A stretch of DNA of 64,000 nt from Halobacillus sp. A1 (GCF_024189295.1 NZ_JAIZEN010000011.1:58934-122933); one strand, 5' to 3'. Positions 41,260-49,927 are shown, counted from the first letter of the stretch. Notes: generated by a model not told the origin, from the letters alone. Translations and numbers: made by a program.

Positions 41260-41943
41260 TTACGTCAGTAAGTGACTTGAACGCCATTTACGGGATTGCT
41301 GGATAAAGTGACCGATTTTTTCTAAAACTGGTTCTATGCTTGTTTGATCATTCAGCACATCATAATCAGCAATATTCAGACGAAGCACAGGACAAGCATT
41401 GAAATTATCGATCCAGTTTTCATACCGCTTGAACATCTCTTCCCAGTACTCTACAGGAGTCTGCTGTTCCATCTCACGCCCTCGTTCTTTAATACGGCTT
41501 AAGATATCATCGAAAGACCCTTCTAAATAAATGAGTAGATCAGGATGTGGGAAGTAAGGAGTCATGACCATAGCATCGAATAAATTAGTGTACGTATTAT
41601 AATCTATTTCAGACATCGTTCCTTTTTCGTAATGCATACGCGCAAAAATACCCGTATCCTCATAGATGGAACGGTCTTGTATAAATCCGCCGCCGTATTC
41701 GAAGATTTTCTTCTGTTCCTTGAATCGTTCAGCAAGGAAATATATTTGTAAGTGGAAGCTCCAGCGCTCAAAATCGTTATAAAATTTATCGAGGTAAGGA
41801 TTGGTTTCGACTTTTTCGAAGGAAGTCCTGAATTTGAGAGCATCAGCTAATGCATTAGTCATTGTAGACTTCCCTACTCCGACCGTCCCTGCAATAGTAA
41901 TGACACTATCATGTGGAATTCCGTAGCGTTCACGTGCGTTCAT
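41260..41943 (-). CDS. dck: Deoxyadenosine/deoxycytidine kinase
   Basis: A 227-residue deoxynucleoside kinase. Walker A GTVGVGKST lies near residues 19-27. The family motif ERWSFHLQIYFLAERF, the DRSIYED catalytic segment and the lid RIKERGREME follow. It matches B. subtilis Dck and salvages deoxyadenosine and deoxycytidine. AAAGGAG precedes the ATG, which overlaps dgk by 14 bases. Confidence 0.95.
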   Translation of the reverse strand: MNARERYGIPHDSVITIAGTVGVGKSTMTNALADALKFRTSFEKVETNPYLDKFYNDFERWSFHLQIYFLAERFKEQKKIFEYGGGFIQDRSIYEDTGIFARMHYEKGTMSEIDYNTYTNLFDAMVMTPYFPHPDLLIYLEGSFDDILSRIKERGREMEQQTPVEYWEEMFKRYENWIDNFNACPVLRLNIADYDVLNDQTSIEPVLEKIGHFIQQSRKWRSSHLLT

Positions 41944-42580
41944 TTAAAACTTCTCCTTTACTCAAGTGATTCTCTACCTGTTCGACAATATAGAGGAGAT
42001 CATCTTGATGCTTTACAAAGTCCAGCTTGTCTCCGTTCAATCGAATGACCGGAACGTCGGGGTGTGTTTCTTCAAAATGATTCATATAGTCCTCATAATC
42101 CTGAGAAAGCTGCTTTAAATAGGATGGCTGGATGTTCACTTCGACATCCCGATTCCTCAGTCTGATCCTCTCCAGCAGAGTTTCTAAGCTGGCATCCAGG
42201 TAAATGACCATATTTGGCTTTGGCATATCGTGTGATAATATTTCAAAGATCTGAGTATATTTTAGGAACTTTTCTTCTCGTAAAGTACGCTGGGCAAAAA
42301 TCATATTTTTAAAGATATGATAATCGGCAACTACAGGCTTCCCAAGCTTAAGGTAATCCCTATCAATGTCTTCCAGCTGCTTCACACGGTTGCATAGGAA
42401 GAACATTTCCGTTTGGAAGCTCCATTCATCTATATTTTCATAAAACTTGCCTAAAAACGGATTCTCCTCAACGATTTCCTTTAGTAAATGAAAATCAAAC
42501 TGGGAGGCGAGCTTTTTAGACAGAGACGTTTTACCAACCCCGATAGGGCCTTCAACGGCTATGAAAGGTAATTGTCCCAT
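41930..42580 (-). CDS. dgk: Deoxyguanosine kinase
   Basis: A 216-residue paralogue of Dck matching B. subtilis Dgk (YaaF): Walker A GPIGVGKTS, IDEWSFQTEMFFLCNRVKQL, DYHIFKNMIFA and the lid RIRLRNRD. It phosphorylates deoxyguanosine. AAGGAGGAG precedes ATG. In B. subtilis the pair is also here, downstream of serS. Confidence 0.95.
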   Translation of the reverse strand: MGQLPFIAVEGPIGVGKTSLSKKLASQFDFHLLKEIVEENPFLGKFYENIDEWSFQTEMFFLCNRVKQLEDIDRDYLKLGKPVVADYHIFKNMIFAQRTLREEKFLKYTQIFEILSHDMPKPNMVIYLDASLETLLERIRLRNRDVEVNIQPSYLKQLSQDYEDYMNHFEETHPDVPVIRLNGDKLDFVKHQDDLLYIVEQVENHLSKGEVLNERT

Positions 42581-42739
42581 CTTTTCTCCTCCTTATATCA
42601 GGTGAAAACAAAATTCGATACGTTCTGACAGACAAGTACCATTTTACCATAGTGAGATAGAGGAAGTAATACGTTTCTCTCCATTTTAAAATAAATTCCT
42701 TTTCAATCAGCTCGTATTTTTGTATAATATGATTCACGT

Positions 42740-42812
42740 GCCCCCGTAGCTCAGGGGATAGAGCATCGGTTTCCTAAACCGTGTGCCGCAGGTTCGAATC
42801 CTGCCGGGGGCG
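42740..42812 (+). tRNA. tRNA-Arg (anticodon CCT), no CCA encoded
   Basis: Acceptor GCCCCCG/CGGGGGC, D-arm GCTC/GAGC, anticodon loop TTCCTAA (anticodon CCT, reads AGG) and T-arm GCAGG/CCTGC. The 3' end is G without CCA. Position 27-43 is a T-T mismatch. A TATAAT at 42723-42728 lies just upstream, with a poor -35. Confidence 0.93.
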
Positions 42813-42883
42813 TTTATATCAACATGTCTACTGCTTTAACTTTAGCAAAAGCAGGCTAAGTTTAAACGGTTGGAAACGTTACG

Positions 42884-42922
42884 AAAACACCCTCCTTGTG
42901 ATCACAAAGAGGGTGTTTTTTA
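42884..42922. terminator. Bidirectional terminator between tRNA-Arg and the channel gene
   Basis: AAAACACCCTC and GAGGGTGTTTT flank the palindrome TTGTGATCACAA, with A and T tracts outside. Confidence 0.85.
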
Positions 42923-42939
42923 ATGCAGTGATTCTCTAG

Positions 42940-43674
42940 CTAATCCTCATTTTTCTTTTTTTCTTCCTTCATTTCTTCGATAAGTACAGAAATCTGCTGC
43001 AGTTCCTGCCACGACAGGTCTTCATAACGATTCAACTGACCTTTTATGAAGGCTGCCGCCGGGTGACTGGATTTATTTTCTTTTACAAAAAAGGTGGTAA
43101 TCGAACCAGTCAGCATCCCGATTAACCCGATTCCTACGAGCATCAAAATAACTGCGATCAGCCGGCCGAGAGATGTTTCAGGGGAAATGTCACCATACCC
43201 TACCGTCGTCGTTGTTACAATTGACCACCACACCCCATCGGAGAACGTGTCGATCCGGGGTTCGACCATTTTCACAACAATTGCAGAACCGAAGATGAGC
43301 AGAAAGGATATCGTAAGCACGCGATCAAGACCATTCGTATGTAAAATGGAAAAAGCGGACCTCAGGTAACGTTTCGAGAAAGGCAGAAATTTAATGATCT
43401 TTATTAAACGAGCTATTCTCGCGAGCTGGAATGTACTATCTAAAGGTATAGCTGCAATGAAGTCGAAAGGATTATGTTTTATGTAGTGCAGTTTATGGTC
43501 TGCTTTGGCGATTCGTATGAGGACGTCCAGTAAAAAAATGATCCAAATGAAACGATCGATAAACTGAAGAACCGGATGGTCCGTCCATATAAATAATACA
43601 GAAGCCAAAGCTAAGAGAATCAGGAATGTCTCATAAAAAACAGCCAGCTTAGGACGTTTTGAGAAGTTAGGCAT
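42940..43674 (-). CDS. Voltage-gated-like potassium channel
   Basis: A 244-residue six-helix channel. The S4-like helix LARIARLIKIIKFLPF carries spaced arginine and lysine residues. The pore holds the selectivity filter TTTTVGYGD, followed by the inner helix LGRLIAVILMLVGIGLIGML and a charged, lysine- and glutamate-rich cytoplasmic tail. It should conduct K+. I chose ATG 43674 behind AAGGAG rather than the 43722 start. Confidence 0.88.
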   Translation of the reverse strand: MPNFSKRPKLAVFYETFLILLALASVLFIWTDHPVLQFIDRFIWIIFLLDVLIRIAKADHKLHYIKHNPFDFIAAIPLDSTFQLARIARLIKIIKFLPFSKRYLRSAFSILHTNGLDRVLTISFLLIFGSAIVVKMVEPRIDTFSDGVWWSIVTTTTVGYGDISPETSLGRLIAVILMLVGIGLIGMLTGSITTFFVKENKSSHPAAAFIKGQLNRYEDLSWQELQQISVLIEEMKEEKKKNED

Positions 43675-43827
43675 ATAAATCTCCTTATCATATTTTGAAA
43701 AATAGTGTTGTTTGCTGCACACACACCACGCAACTCAAGAACATATTATAAAGGATAAGACAGGTTCTTCAGACGAGTGAGATTAGTCTTTTAGAAGCTG
43801 TCTTTATTTTTTAGAGAGGTGAGACCT

Positions 43828-44151
43828 GTGGAGAATGACATTATGCAACAGGTATTGCTCTTTGCCACCATACTCTGTCCTTTTGTTACAGGAAGTGTAG
43901 AAGTCATGAAGCGTACAATCAACTTACCGAAAAATTACTTGCCCTTGATCAGTGCAGGAACGGGATTAGTGATTGGAGCATTAGCTTATCCACTGACGGA
44001 TATGGATTTGGCCCTGCGTTTATGGGCTGGAGCTGGTGCAGGGTTGTCGGGTACTGGGTTATTTGAAGTCATGAATCGCAGTCAAGGATTCACGAAGCGT
44101 TCAAAGAACGGTTCAGATTGTGGTTCGGATAAGAACGACCTTGATCAATGA
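43828..44151 (+). CDS. Holin-like small membrane protein
   Basis: A 107-residue protein with two to three membrane segments (about residues 8-26, 38-56 and 60-78), the motif MKRTINLPKNYLPLISAG and a short charged C-terminal tail. This layout resembles phage holins of the A118 type. The start GTG 43828 follows GAGGTGAG; a GTG at 43819 is less well spaced. It lies upstream of a signal-less amidase with an XRE regulator between, so a lysis role is plausible. There are no other phage genes. Confidence 0.6.
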   Translation: MENDIMQQVLLFATILCPFVTGSVEVMKRTINLPKNYLPLISAGTGLVIGALAYPLTDMDLALRLWAGAGAGLSGTGLFEVMNRSQGFTKRSKNGSDCGSDKNDLDQ

Positions 44152-44176
44152 AAGATTGAATCTAAGCCCATTTGCT

Positions 44177-44214
44177 CGGACCAACAGCTGATGAGGGTGT
44201 TGGCCTCTTTTTTC
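44177..44214 (+). terminator. Terminator after the holin-like gene
   Basis: CCAACA pairs with TGTTGG around an eleven-base loop and is followed by CCTCTTTTTT. Confidence 0.6.
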
Positions 44215-44235
44215 TGTACATAACAGCTGTAAAAT

Positions 44236-44583
44236 TTATTCATTTTTTATGATTTCCCATATTTTCATAAGTTTCTGCACATCTTCTTCTTTTGCGTTCG
44301 GCAGTTCTTCATACCATTTCTGTAATTCAGGATCACGGAATAAATGATTTGACTCTAATCCAGAGGAAGACGGTATGGGCTGGTTGTTTTTCCCCATTAA
44401 CCAATCAATCGAAACCTCATACAGACTGGATAAGGCAGTGAACATCTTCGTATCAGGCTCTCTGTAATTTCTCTCATACCCCGATAAACGAGAGTTTGAG
44501 ATCTGCAATACTCCGCACACGTATGTTTGAGACCATCCTTTGTTTTCCCTGGCTTGCTTGAGCCGCTCGCCTAAAGACCCCAT
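44236..44583 (-). CDS. XRE-family transcriptional repressor
   Basis: A 115-residue protein with an N-terminal helix-turn-helix (LGERLKQARENKGWSQTYVC then ISNSRLSGYERNYREPD, residues ~4-45), as in phage-type Cro/CI repressors, followed by a short helical tail. Start ATG 44583 behind AAAGGGGGA. Three palindromes matching TTNCGC-N5-GCGNAA lie in the divergent promoter region upstream. It therefore probably represses both itself and the amidase gene. Confidence 0.85.
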   Translation of the reverse strand: MGSLGERLKQARENKGWSQTYVCGVLQISNSRLSGYERNYREPDTKMFTALSSLYEVSIDWLMGKNNQPIPSSSGLESNHLFRDPELQKWYEELPNAKEEDVQKLMKIWEIIKNE

Positions 44584-44617
44584 AGAATCCCCCTTTCGTT
44601 TATCTTGTTTATAAAAA

Positions 44618-44731
44618 GTATACATTATTTTTTCGCGAAATGCGAAATATATTACGCGGTATGTTTAATTTTTATTGACTTACTACTTTCTCAATTTTAT
44701 AATCAACCTATTAATTGCGCGATACGCGTAA
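44618..44731. promoter_or_regulatory. Divergent promoter region with three operator-like palindromes
   Basis: Sites TTTCGC-GAAAT-GCGAAA (44631-44647, perfect), TTACGC-GGTAT-GTTTAA (44652-44668, half conserved) and TTGCGC-GATAC-GCGTAA (44715-44731). The amidase promoter is TTGACT (44675-44680), 17 bases, TATAAT (44698-44703). Site 3 covers its start. A TATACT (44618-44623, minus) with TTCGCA beneath site 1 could be the repressor's own promoter. Confidence 0.7.
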
Positions 44732-44746
44732 AAAGTTAGGGGATGA

Positions 44747-45586
44747 ATGATGGGATATTTAATCGCATTGGATGATGGACATGGAATGAGTACCGCGGGG
44801 AAAAGGACGCCGTACATTCCGAGTTTAAACAGGTTCATTAAAGAAAATGAATTTAACAGGAAAGTAGTTAATAATTTAGAAGAAGAGTTGAATCGAAGTG
44901 GTTTAAAGACAGTTCTTGTCGCTCCTGGGGACGAGGATACTCCGCTCTCCACTAGAGTAAGCCGAGCGAATCAAGCGAAAGCCGATGCCTATATTTCTGT
45001 TCATTATAATGCATATGACGGCAGTTTCAGCAGCCCCGCCCCTTCTGGAATCGAACTCTTCGTCTATCCGGGTCATCTGAACAGAGAAGCAGGAAGGCTG
45101 GCTGAAAGTATTGGGAAACGCCTGAAAAAGGGGACAGGTCAATATTATCGAGGAATCAAAGAAGCGGATTTTCAAGTTTTGAGGACAACGTCCATGCCGG
45201 CTGTATTAACTGAGAATGGATTTATGGATAACCTGGATGAAGCGCTCTATATGATCAAGCCTGAATTTCAGAAAGAAGTGGCGAGGGAGCATGCTCAAGG
45301 GATTTGTGATTTCTTCCGAGTTCCATATGTCAGCGATTCCGCGAAACGTAAACCATCATATGTAGGACGGAGAGTAGAATCCATTTATGATGGGCGTTTG
45401 CGGTTCTATCATCACCCTTCCTGGTCGGACCGGTCGCTCGCCGGCTATTTAGAAAAAGGGTACGGATTTCCTGTAATTCTTTCAAGACTATCCGTAGATG
45501 GTTACTTTCAATATGAAGTAGAGAATTCAAAAGGTGCGCGATATTATGTGACCGCTAGTAAGAAATATGTAAGGGTCGTCAATTAG
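44747..45586 (+). CDS. N-acetylmuramoyl-L-alanine amidase (Amidase_3, endolysin-like)
   Basis: A 279-residue zinc amidase. LIALDDGHGM gives the first zinc histidine, ENEFNRKVV the glutamate, SVHYNAYD the second histidine and ENGFMDN the catalytic glutamate. The C-terminal ~80 residues form a separate, probably wall-binding, domain (GFPVILSRLSVDGYFQYEV). No signal peptide is present, as in phage endolysins that need a holin to cross the membrane. ATG 44747 or 44750 follows AGGGG. It is driven by the operator-covered promoter upstream. Confidence 0.88.
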   Translation: MMGYLIALDDGHGMSTAGKRTPYIPSLNRFIKENEFNRKVVNNLEEELNRSGLKTVLVAPGDEDTPLSTRVSRANQAKADAYISVHYNAYDGSFSSPAPSGIELFVYPGHLNREAGRLAESIGKRLKKGTGQYYRGIKEADFQVLRTTSMPAVLTENGFMDNLDEALYMIKPEFQKEVAREHAQGICDFFRVPYVSDSAKRKPSYVGRRVESIYDGRLRFYHHPSWSDRSLAGYLEKGYGFPVILSRLSVDGYFQYEVENSKGARYYVTASKKYVRVVN

Positions 45587-45619
45587 TCAGAGTGTGCATA
45601 CTTTTCCTTACCTGAATGA

Positions 45620-45826
45620 TTATTGGTCGAATTCAGTTGTAATATAAAAAACTGGTGATTCATTAGAGATCGACAATTCATTATTCTCATTAAACTCATC
45701 TTTCTCTTCATTGTAAAAACGATCGGCTATGAACAAGTAAGCCAAGAGGCCGCCTAATATCGCTATACAGATGAGGAATACCAACAGAAACCATTTTAAG
45801 ACTTTTTTCATAAACGGTTTATTCAT
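45620..45826 (-). CDS. Small single-pass membrane protein
   Basis: A 68-residue protein with one hydrophobic segment (VLKWFLLVFLICIAILGGLL, residues ~9-28), basic residues before it and an acidic, asparagine-rich C-terminal part. Function unknown. RBS GGGAG. It is at the 3' side of the mod operon, with a 75-base gap. Confidence 0.5.
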   Translation of the reverse strand: MNKPFMKKVLKWFLLVFLICIAILGGLLAYLFIADRFYNEEKDEFNENNELSISNESPVFYITTEFDQ

Positions 45827-45901
45827 TTGAAAAACTCCCAGCTTCGAATCATTTTTTTCTGGTCAACCACTTGATATTTTCTTCAATTTTCACAGAATCA
45901 T

Positions 45902-46537
45902 TCAAAAGGCTTCAGGCGGGAGGCTTTTTAATTGTCCTTCTCGAATGGATAGGATACGATCCCCTAACTTTTTAGCCTCCTGTTTATCGTGAGTGACTAG
46001 AAGGATGGGGATGTTCCATTCTTTTTTCAGTCGATTCAGATGGTGGTAACATTCATCTTTCGTTTCTTCATCAAGAGATGAAAAAGGTTCATCTAAAAGC
46101 AAAACACCGGGCTTAGTCGCAAGCGCCCGGGCTAAGGCAATCCTTTGTTTTTCTCCACCCGAAATTTGTCGAGGGTATTTATCAGCTAAATGATGGACCC
46201 GCAGCAGATTCATCAATTGCTGCGTGACAAGCGAGTCATAAGCTCCGTACTCGATATTTTTACGAACCGTCATGTGGGGGAACAGGGCATAGTCTTGAAA
46301 TACATACCCTACTTGTCTTTTTTGGATCGGTAATTTATTTTTTTTGCTTTTAAATAATATCGTATCAGCCAGGCTGATCTCACCTGTGTCTGGGTCTGTT
46401 AGTCCGGCGATACAATTAAGGATTGTCGTTTTCCCGGAGCCGGACGGTCCGAACAAAATGACGGTCTCACTTTTTATTTGAAAGGCAGCCTGTAACTGAA
46501 AATGAGGTAATTTCTTTTGAATGGATACGGTAAGCAT
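45902..46537 (-). CDS. modC: Molybdate ABC transporter ATP-binding protein
   Basis: A 211-residue ABC ATPase: Walker A GPSGSGKTT, signature SGGEKQRIALARAL and Walker B GVLLLDEPFSSLD. It is shorter than enterobacterial ModC because it lacks the C-terminal MOP domain, so it is not expected to have that molybdate sensor. It powers ModB. RBS AAGGGGG, 11 bases downstream of modB. Confidence 0.88.
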   Translation of the reverse strand: MLTVSIQKKLPHFQLQAAFQIKSETVILFGPSGSGKTTILNCIAGLTDPDTGEISLADTILFKSKKNKLPIQKRQVGYVFQDYALFPHMTVRKNIEYGAYDSLVTQQLMNLLRVHHLADKYPRQISGGEKQRIALARALATKPGVLLLDEPFSSLDEETKDECYHHLNRLKKEWNIPILLVTHDKQEAKKLGDRILSIREGQLKSLPPEAF

Positions 46538-46548
46538 GTAAAGCCCCC

Positions 46549-47226
46549 TTATTTTTCTGATTGGAATCGTAATATATTCTTCTTACTCCACCAGTTCAGC
46601 CAGAGGATAGAACTGAATCCGAGCGCTAAAATAATGAAAACCCACAACCTCGCCGCTTCCATATTTCCGGATTCGACTGCAAAGTAAATAGCTAAAGGGA
46701 TGGTGTCTGTCTTTCCGGGGATATAGCCGGCAAGCATTAATGTCGCTCCGAATTCACCTAAAGCCCGGGCGAAGGTTAAAACAAAACCGGCTAGCAGCCC
46801 TGGCCATGCGAGAGGAAATGAGATGGTGAAAAAAACCTTCCATTTTGAAGCTCCCATCGTCAGGGCAGCCTGTTCAATTTGAGGGTCGTAATTTGAGAAC
46901 GAGGCTGAAGCGCTCTGATACATAAGAGGGAAAGAGACTGCAATGGCGGCAATAACAGCACCTAACCAGGAAAAAACGATTTGAATGCCAAACCATTCAA
47001 TCAATAACTTTCCGATCGGCCCGTTGTTTCCGAACAAATAGAGCAAAAGGAAACCTACGACAGTAGGTGGGAGCACCATCGGCAGTAAAACAAGTGATTC
47101 CACGATACTTTTCCCGGGAAATAATTTCCTGGAAATGACTCGTGCTAAAGGTACGGCGGTTAAGAACACAATCAATGTAGCGATTCCAGCGGTTTGTAAT
47201 GACAGGGTCAAGGGAGAAAAGTTCAT
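46549..47226 (-). CDS. modB: Molybdate ABC transporter permease
   Basis: A 225-residue membrane permease with about five helices and the ABC-interacting EAA loop (QAALTMGASKWKVFFTISFP). The ModB-type motifs PTVVGFLLLYLFG and RALGEFGATLMLAGYIPGKT (in part) point to molybdate rather than other oxyanions. RBS GGAAGG; it lies between modA and modC. Confidence 0.9.
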   Translation of the reverse strand: MNFSPLTLSLQTAGIATLIVFLTAVPLARVISRKLFPGKSIVESLVLLPMVLPPTVVGFLLLYLFGNNGPIGKLLIEWFGIQIVFSWLGAVIAAIAVSFPLMYQSASASFSNYDPQIEQAALTMGASKWKVFFTISFPLAWPGLLAGFVLTFARALGEFGATLMLAGYIPGKTDTIPLAIYFAVESGNMEAARLWVFIILALGFSSILWLNWWSKKNILRFQSEK

Positions 47227-47244
47227 AATTACCTTCCAATCGTT

Positions 47245-48009
47245 TTATTTCGAGCTGAATCCGTATTTTTCGAGAATGCTTTGTGCTTTGTCCGCTTCAA
47301 TAAATTCAATGAACTCTTTTGATGTATTGGTTTCGGTAGTTTGGTTGGTCACTGCGGCAGGATACACTACAGGGTCATGTGTTTCTTCATCTATCTCGGC
47401 TATTACTTTTACGTCATCTGATATCATGGCGTCACTTACATATACAAGGCCGTAGGAAGCATTGTGCGATGCAACATAAGCCACTACTTGTTTGACGTCA
47501 CTTGAGTAAACAAATTGTTCTAAGTATTTATCCCATTGATTAGCAGCTTGCAAGGATTGCTTCGAGTACATGCCGATTGGTGCACTTTTGGGATCCCCTA
47601 AAGCGAACGTTTCATTTTCTTCGAGCTGCAGCTGTTCCAGTGATGTGATATCTGCGGAAGAATCGCTCGGGGCGATAAGTACCAGGGAATTATGTGTAAC
47701 GTCTTTAATAGTGTCTTTTCGTAAATGTCCTTCTTTACGTAATCGTTCCACCCAGTGTTCGTTGGCTGACATAAAGACATCTACCGGGGCTCCCTGCTGG
47801 ATTTGCTGGGCTAACTTACCGGAACTTCCAGTATTGACGGTAACCGTTACATCCTCGTGATCACTTTCAAATTCATCGACAATTTCTTCCATCGCTTCAG
47901 TGAGGCTGGAAGCAACGGAAATAGTCAGTTCTATGTCGCGGCTCTCTTCGTTTGAACAGCCGGTTATAAATAATAAGCTGAAACAAAAAGCAATCATCTT
48001 CGTATACAT
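47245..48009 (-). CDS. modA: Molybdate-binding lipoprotein
   Basis: A 254-residue solute-binding lipoprotein with signal peptide and lipobox ITGC (cysteine 18). The ligand pocket motifs VASSLTEAMEEIVDEF, NTGSSGKLAQQIQQGAPVDV and the conserved DVFMSAN are clear ModA features. It captures molybdate (or tungstate) outside the membrane for ModBC. It is the first gene of the operon modABC; no molybdenum cofactor genes are nearby. Confidence 0.92.
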   Translation of the reverse strand: MYTKMIAFCFSLLFITGCSNEESRDIELTISVASSLTEAMEEIVDEFESDHEDVTVTVNTGSSGKLAQQIQQGAPVDVFMSANEHWVERLRKEGHLRKDTIKDVTHNSLVLIAPSDSSADITSLEQLQLEENETFALGDPKSAPIGMYSKQSLQAANQWDKYLEQFVYSSDVKQVVAYVASHNASYGLVYVSDAMISDDVKVIAEIDEETHDPVVYPAAVTNQTTETNTSKEFIEFIEADKAQSILEKYGFSSK

Positions 48010-48112
48010 ATGTACAATCTCCTAATCTCTCTATTTACTTAGATTATACGTATGTCGTTATTTTAAGTAAAATAGAAGAACAGGCAAGCTTAATGAAAGG
48101 GAGGACATTCGA

Positions 48113-48772
48113 GTGAAATTACAAATCATTATCTGCCTTATCCTTGCCTTCCTGTTAACACAGTCTCCTGTTATCGGTAAATATTTTGCTATGATTAATA
48201 CGATGATCCACGAAACGGGTCACTCGTTGACAGCCTTGTTGACAGGCGGAGAAGTGAGAAACATCTCTCTATTTCCGAACACTTCGGGTGTGACGATGAC
48301 CGGTCATTCTTCTTGGCTGAGTCATTTCCTTACTAGTTTATCGGGATACATTTTCTCCTCGTTCGTTGGTTTTTTATTTTTTTATTTGATCGTAAAAGGC
48401 CATTACAAATGGATGGTTTACATCTTGCTTGGAATTTTAATTATTAACGTACTGTTCTGGGTGAGAAACATCTATGGAGTGTTCTGGCTGATTACATTCG
48501 GAGCTGGTTTTATCTGGCTCTTGAAAACAGGAAACCAGACCGTCATCCAATACGTGCTTGTATTTATAGCTTCCTTAGTCATGATTGAAGCGGTGACAAG
48601 TGCGTTTGAAATCATGTGGTTAAGCATTTTCTCTCCTGGACAGGCGGGGGATGCTGCCAATTTAGCAAGGGCAGTAGTTTTTATACCGGCTCCATTATGG
48701 GGATTGTTGTTCTTTGGACAATCGTTATACTTTGCCTGGCTGGCTTTAAAAAGGGTGTTTATATTGTCATGA
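48113..48772 (+). CDS. M50-family zinc metalloprotease-like membrane protein
   Basis: A 219-residue protein with about six membrane helices. The zinc-binding motif HETGH lies near residues 32-36 (MIHETGHSLTALLTGG), as in site-2 proteases of family M50. No PDZ domain is present. It starts at GTG 48113 behind GGGAGG. The substrate is unknown; the gene is divergent from modA. Confidence 0.8.
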   Translation: MKLQIIICLILAFLLTQSPVIGKYFAMINTMIHETGHSLTALLTGGEVRNISLFPNTSGVTMTGHSSWLSHFLTSLSGYIFSSFVGFLFFYLIVKGHYKWMVYILLGILIINVLFWVRNIYGVFWLITFGAGFIWLLKTGNQTVIQYVLVFIASLVMIEAVTSAFEIMWLSIFSPGQAGDAANLARAVVFIPAPLWGLLFFGQSLYFAWLALKRVFILS

Positions 48773-48842
48773 CTTTTTTGACCGTCTGTATTTATGAGAC
48801 GGGGTTTGGGTAATCTTTTTTAAAAACTCCGCTATAGCCCTT

Positions 48843-48869
48843 ACCTTATGATTCTTTACACATAAATTA
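48843..48869 (+). promoter_or_regulatory. Possible sigma-K promoter of the YjcZ-type gene
   Basis: ACC (48843-48845), 15 bases, then CATAAATTA (48861-48869), fitting the mother-cell sigma-K pattern AC, 16 bases, CATAnnnTA with a one-base shorter spacer. Confidence 0.3.
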
Positions 48870-48898
48870 GTAAAGAAGTAAGGAGAGGGGGTATTCTA

Positions 48899-49000
48899 AT
48901 GAGCGGAGGATACGGTGGCGGATTTGCCCTGTTGGTAGTATTGTTCATTCTTCTAGTAATCATCGGCGCTGCATACGCAGGCGGCGGTTACGGCTATTAA
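48899..49000 (+). CDS. YjcZ-family small sporulation peptide
   Basis: A 33-residue peptide: a glycine/tyrosine head ([10 protein letters not shown]), a valine/leucine/isoleucine membrane helix and the tail AYAGGGYGY. This matches the YjcZ/SscA group of tiny proteins made during sporulation. AGGAGAGGGG precedes the ATG, and a terminator follows directly. Confidence 0.85.
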   Translation: MSGGYGGGFALLVVLFILLVIIGAAYAGGGYGY

Positions 49001-49008
49001 TTCTTAAA

Positions 49009-49041
49009 CAAAGAAGCGGGGAAGATTCCCTGCTTCTTTTT
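49009..49041 (+). terminator. Terminator after the YjcZ-type gene
   Basis: AAGAAGCGGGGAA pairs with TTCCCTGCTTCTT (one mismatch), then a T-run. Confidence 0.85.
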
Positions 49042-49110
49042 TATTTTTTAGGCTTCCCTGAATACGCTTCCTATTATTAAAGACTCAATTTCGAGACATA
49101 GTAGAAATTC

Positions 49111-49193
49111 GGGGGCGGAAGATGAGCCTCCTCAATCGGGATCTAACCTGTCCCGCTAATCCCACAGGAGCTTCACCGATTCGTTCCGTCCCT
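49111..49193. repeat. Diverged short relative of the palindromic element
   Basis: Arms GGGGGCGGAA and TTCCGTCCCT (one mismatch) enclose 83 bases with GATGAGCCTCCTC and CACAGGAGCTTCACCG, which resemble the interior of the 118-bp elements. It lies in a 331-base gap with no gene. Confidence 0.5.
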
Positions 49194-49331
49194 TGCTTAA
49201 TAAGTATCTTGAAATCAATCCAACAACGTCATTTAACATAGCTTATTGTTAAAATACTCCGCAGCAGTTTGGTAGCATGCATATAGGGTATAGGAATAAT
49301 AACTGAAGATGAGATTGATGGGGGATTTATA

Positions 49332-49583
49332 ATGGATTTAAAAGAAAAGTTAATCAGTCAAGGATACGATCGTATTGATATTTTTTTGATTGATGAAGAA
49401 AAGAACCAGGAAACGATTGCTGACATTACTCTTCATAAAGTGACAGATTTGGAATACAAGCTTTATTTGGAACCCGATTCGATCGCCTATGAATTGGACG
49501 AGGAGAACCCGTATTTCACCGCTAATCAGAAAACGGAAAATGGGGGTTATAAGGAAATCAAAGGATTCATATTAGAATGGTAA
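49332..49583 (+). CDS. Conserved-looking hypothetical protein
   Basis: An 83-residue soluble, acidic protein of alternating charged and hydrophobic residues, ending in YKEIKGFILEW. I do not recognise the family. The RBS (GATGGGGG) is weak-to-moderate. A bidirectional hairpin follows. No pathway context. Confidence 0.5.
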   Translation: MDLKEKLISQGYDRIDIFLIDEEKNQETIADITLHKVTDLEYKLYLEPDSIAYELDEENPYFTANQKTENGGYKEIKGFILEW

Positions 49584-49591
49584 ACCCTCAT

Positions 49592-49625
49592 AAGAAAAGG
49601 AGATCATGTATCCCCTTTTCTTTTT
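49592..49625. terminator. Bidirectional terminator
   Basis: AGAAAAGGAGAT and ATCCCCTTTTCT arms, with A residues before and T residues after. Confidence 0.75.
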
Positions 49626-49795
49626 TTACGTTCTTTTCGATCTGCAAAACCCCCGATGATCAACAAAGATCCTGAGGTTATAAGTAAAGCAGCGATCATT
49701 GCATTTTCCACTACAAAATACAGAATGATAGCTGCGATTATATTAGCCAAGCCTACAAAGCTTAATATTATAAACATCTGATTTTCTTTATTCAA
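49604..49795 (-). CDS. Small two-helix membrane protein
   Basis: A 63-residue product with two hydrophobic segments (residues 7-28 and 32-50) and a basic tail (DRKERKKRKGD). The tail codons overlap one arm of the preceding hairpin. Family not recognised. Confidence 0.5.
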   Translation of the reverse strand: MNKENQMFIILSFVGLANIIAAIILYFVVENAMIAALLITSGSLLIIGGFADRKERKKRKGDT

Positions 49796-49927
49796 AAATG
49801 GTCACCTCACATCTATTTCTTTCATTATAACGAAAAGAGGCACGTATTGGAATGAGCACGGTCCCTTGTTTAATAAAAGGTAAATGGTGGAATGAGTGGC
49901 AATAGATTAACTAGAGGAGGATATTTT

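Noticed and set aside
42552..42737. A 61-residue minus-strand frame upstream of dgk
   Set aside because: No ribosome binding site, and it overlaps the promoter region of tRNA-Arg and the start of dgk.
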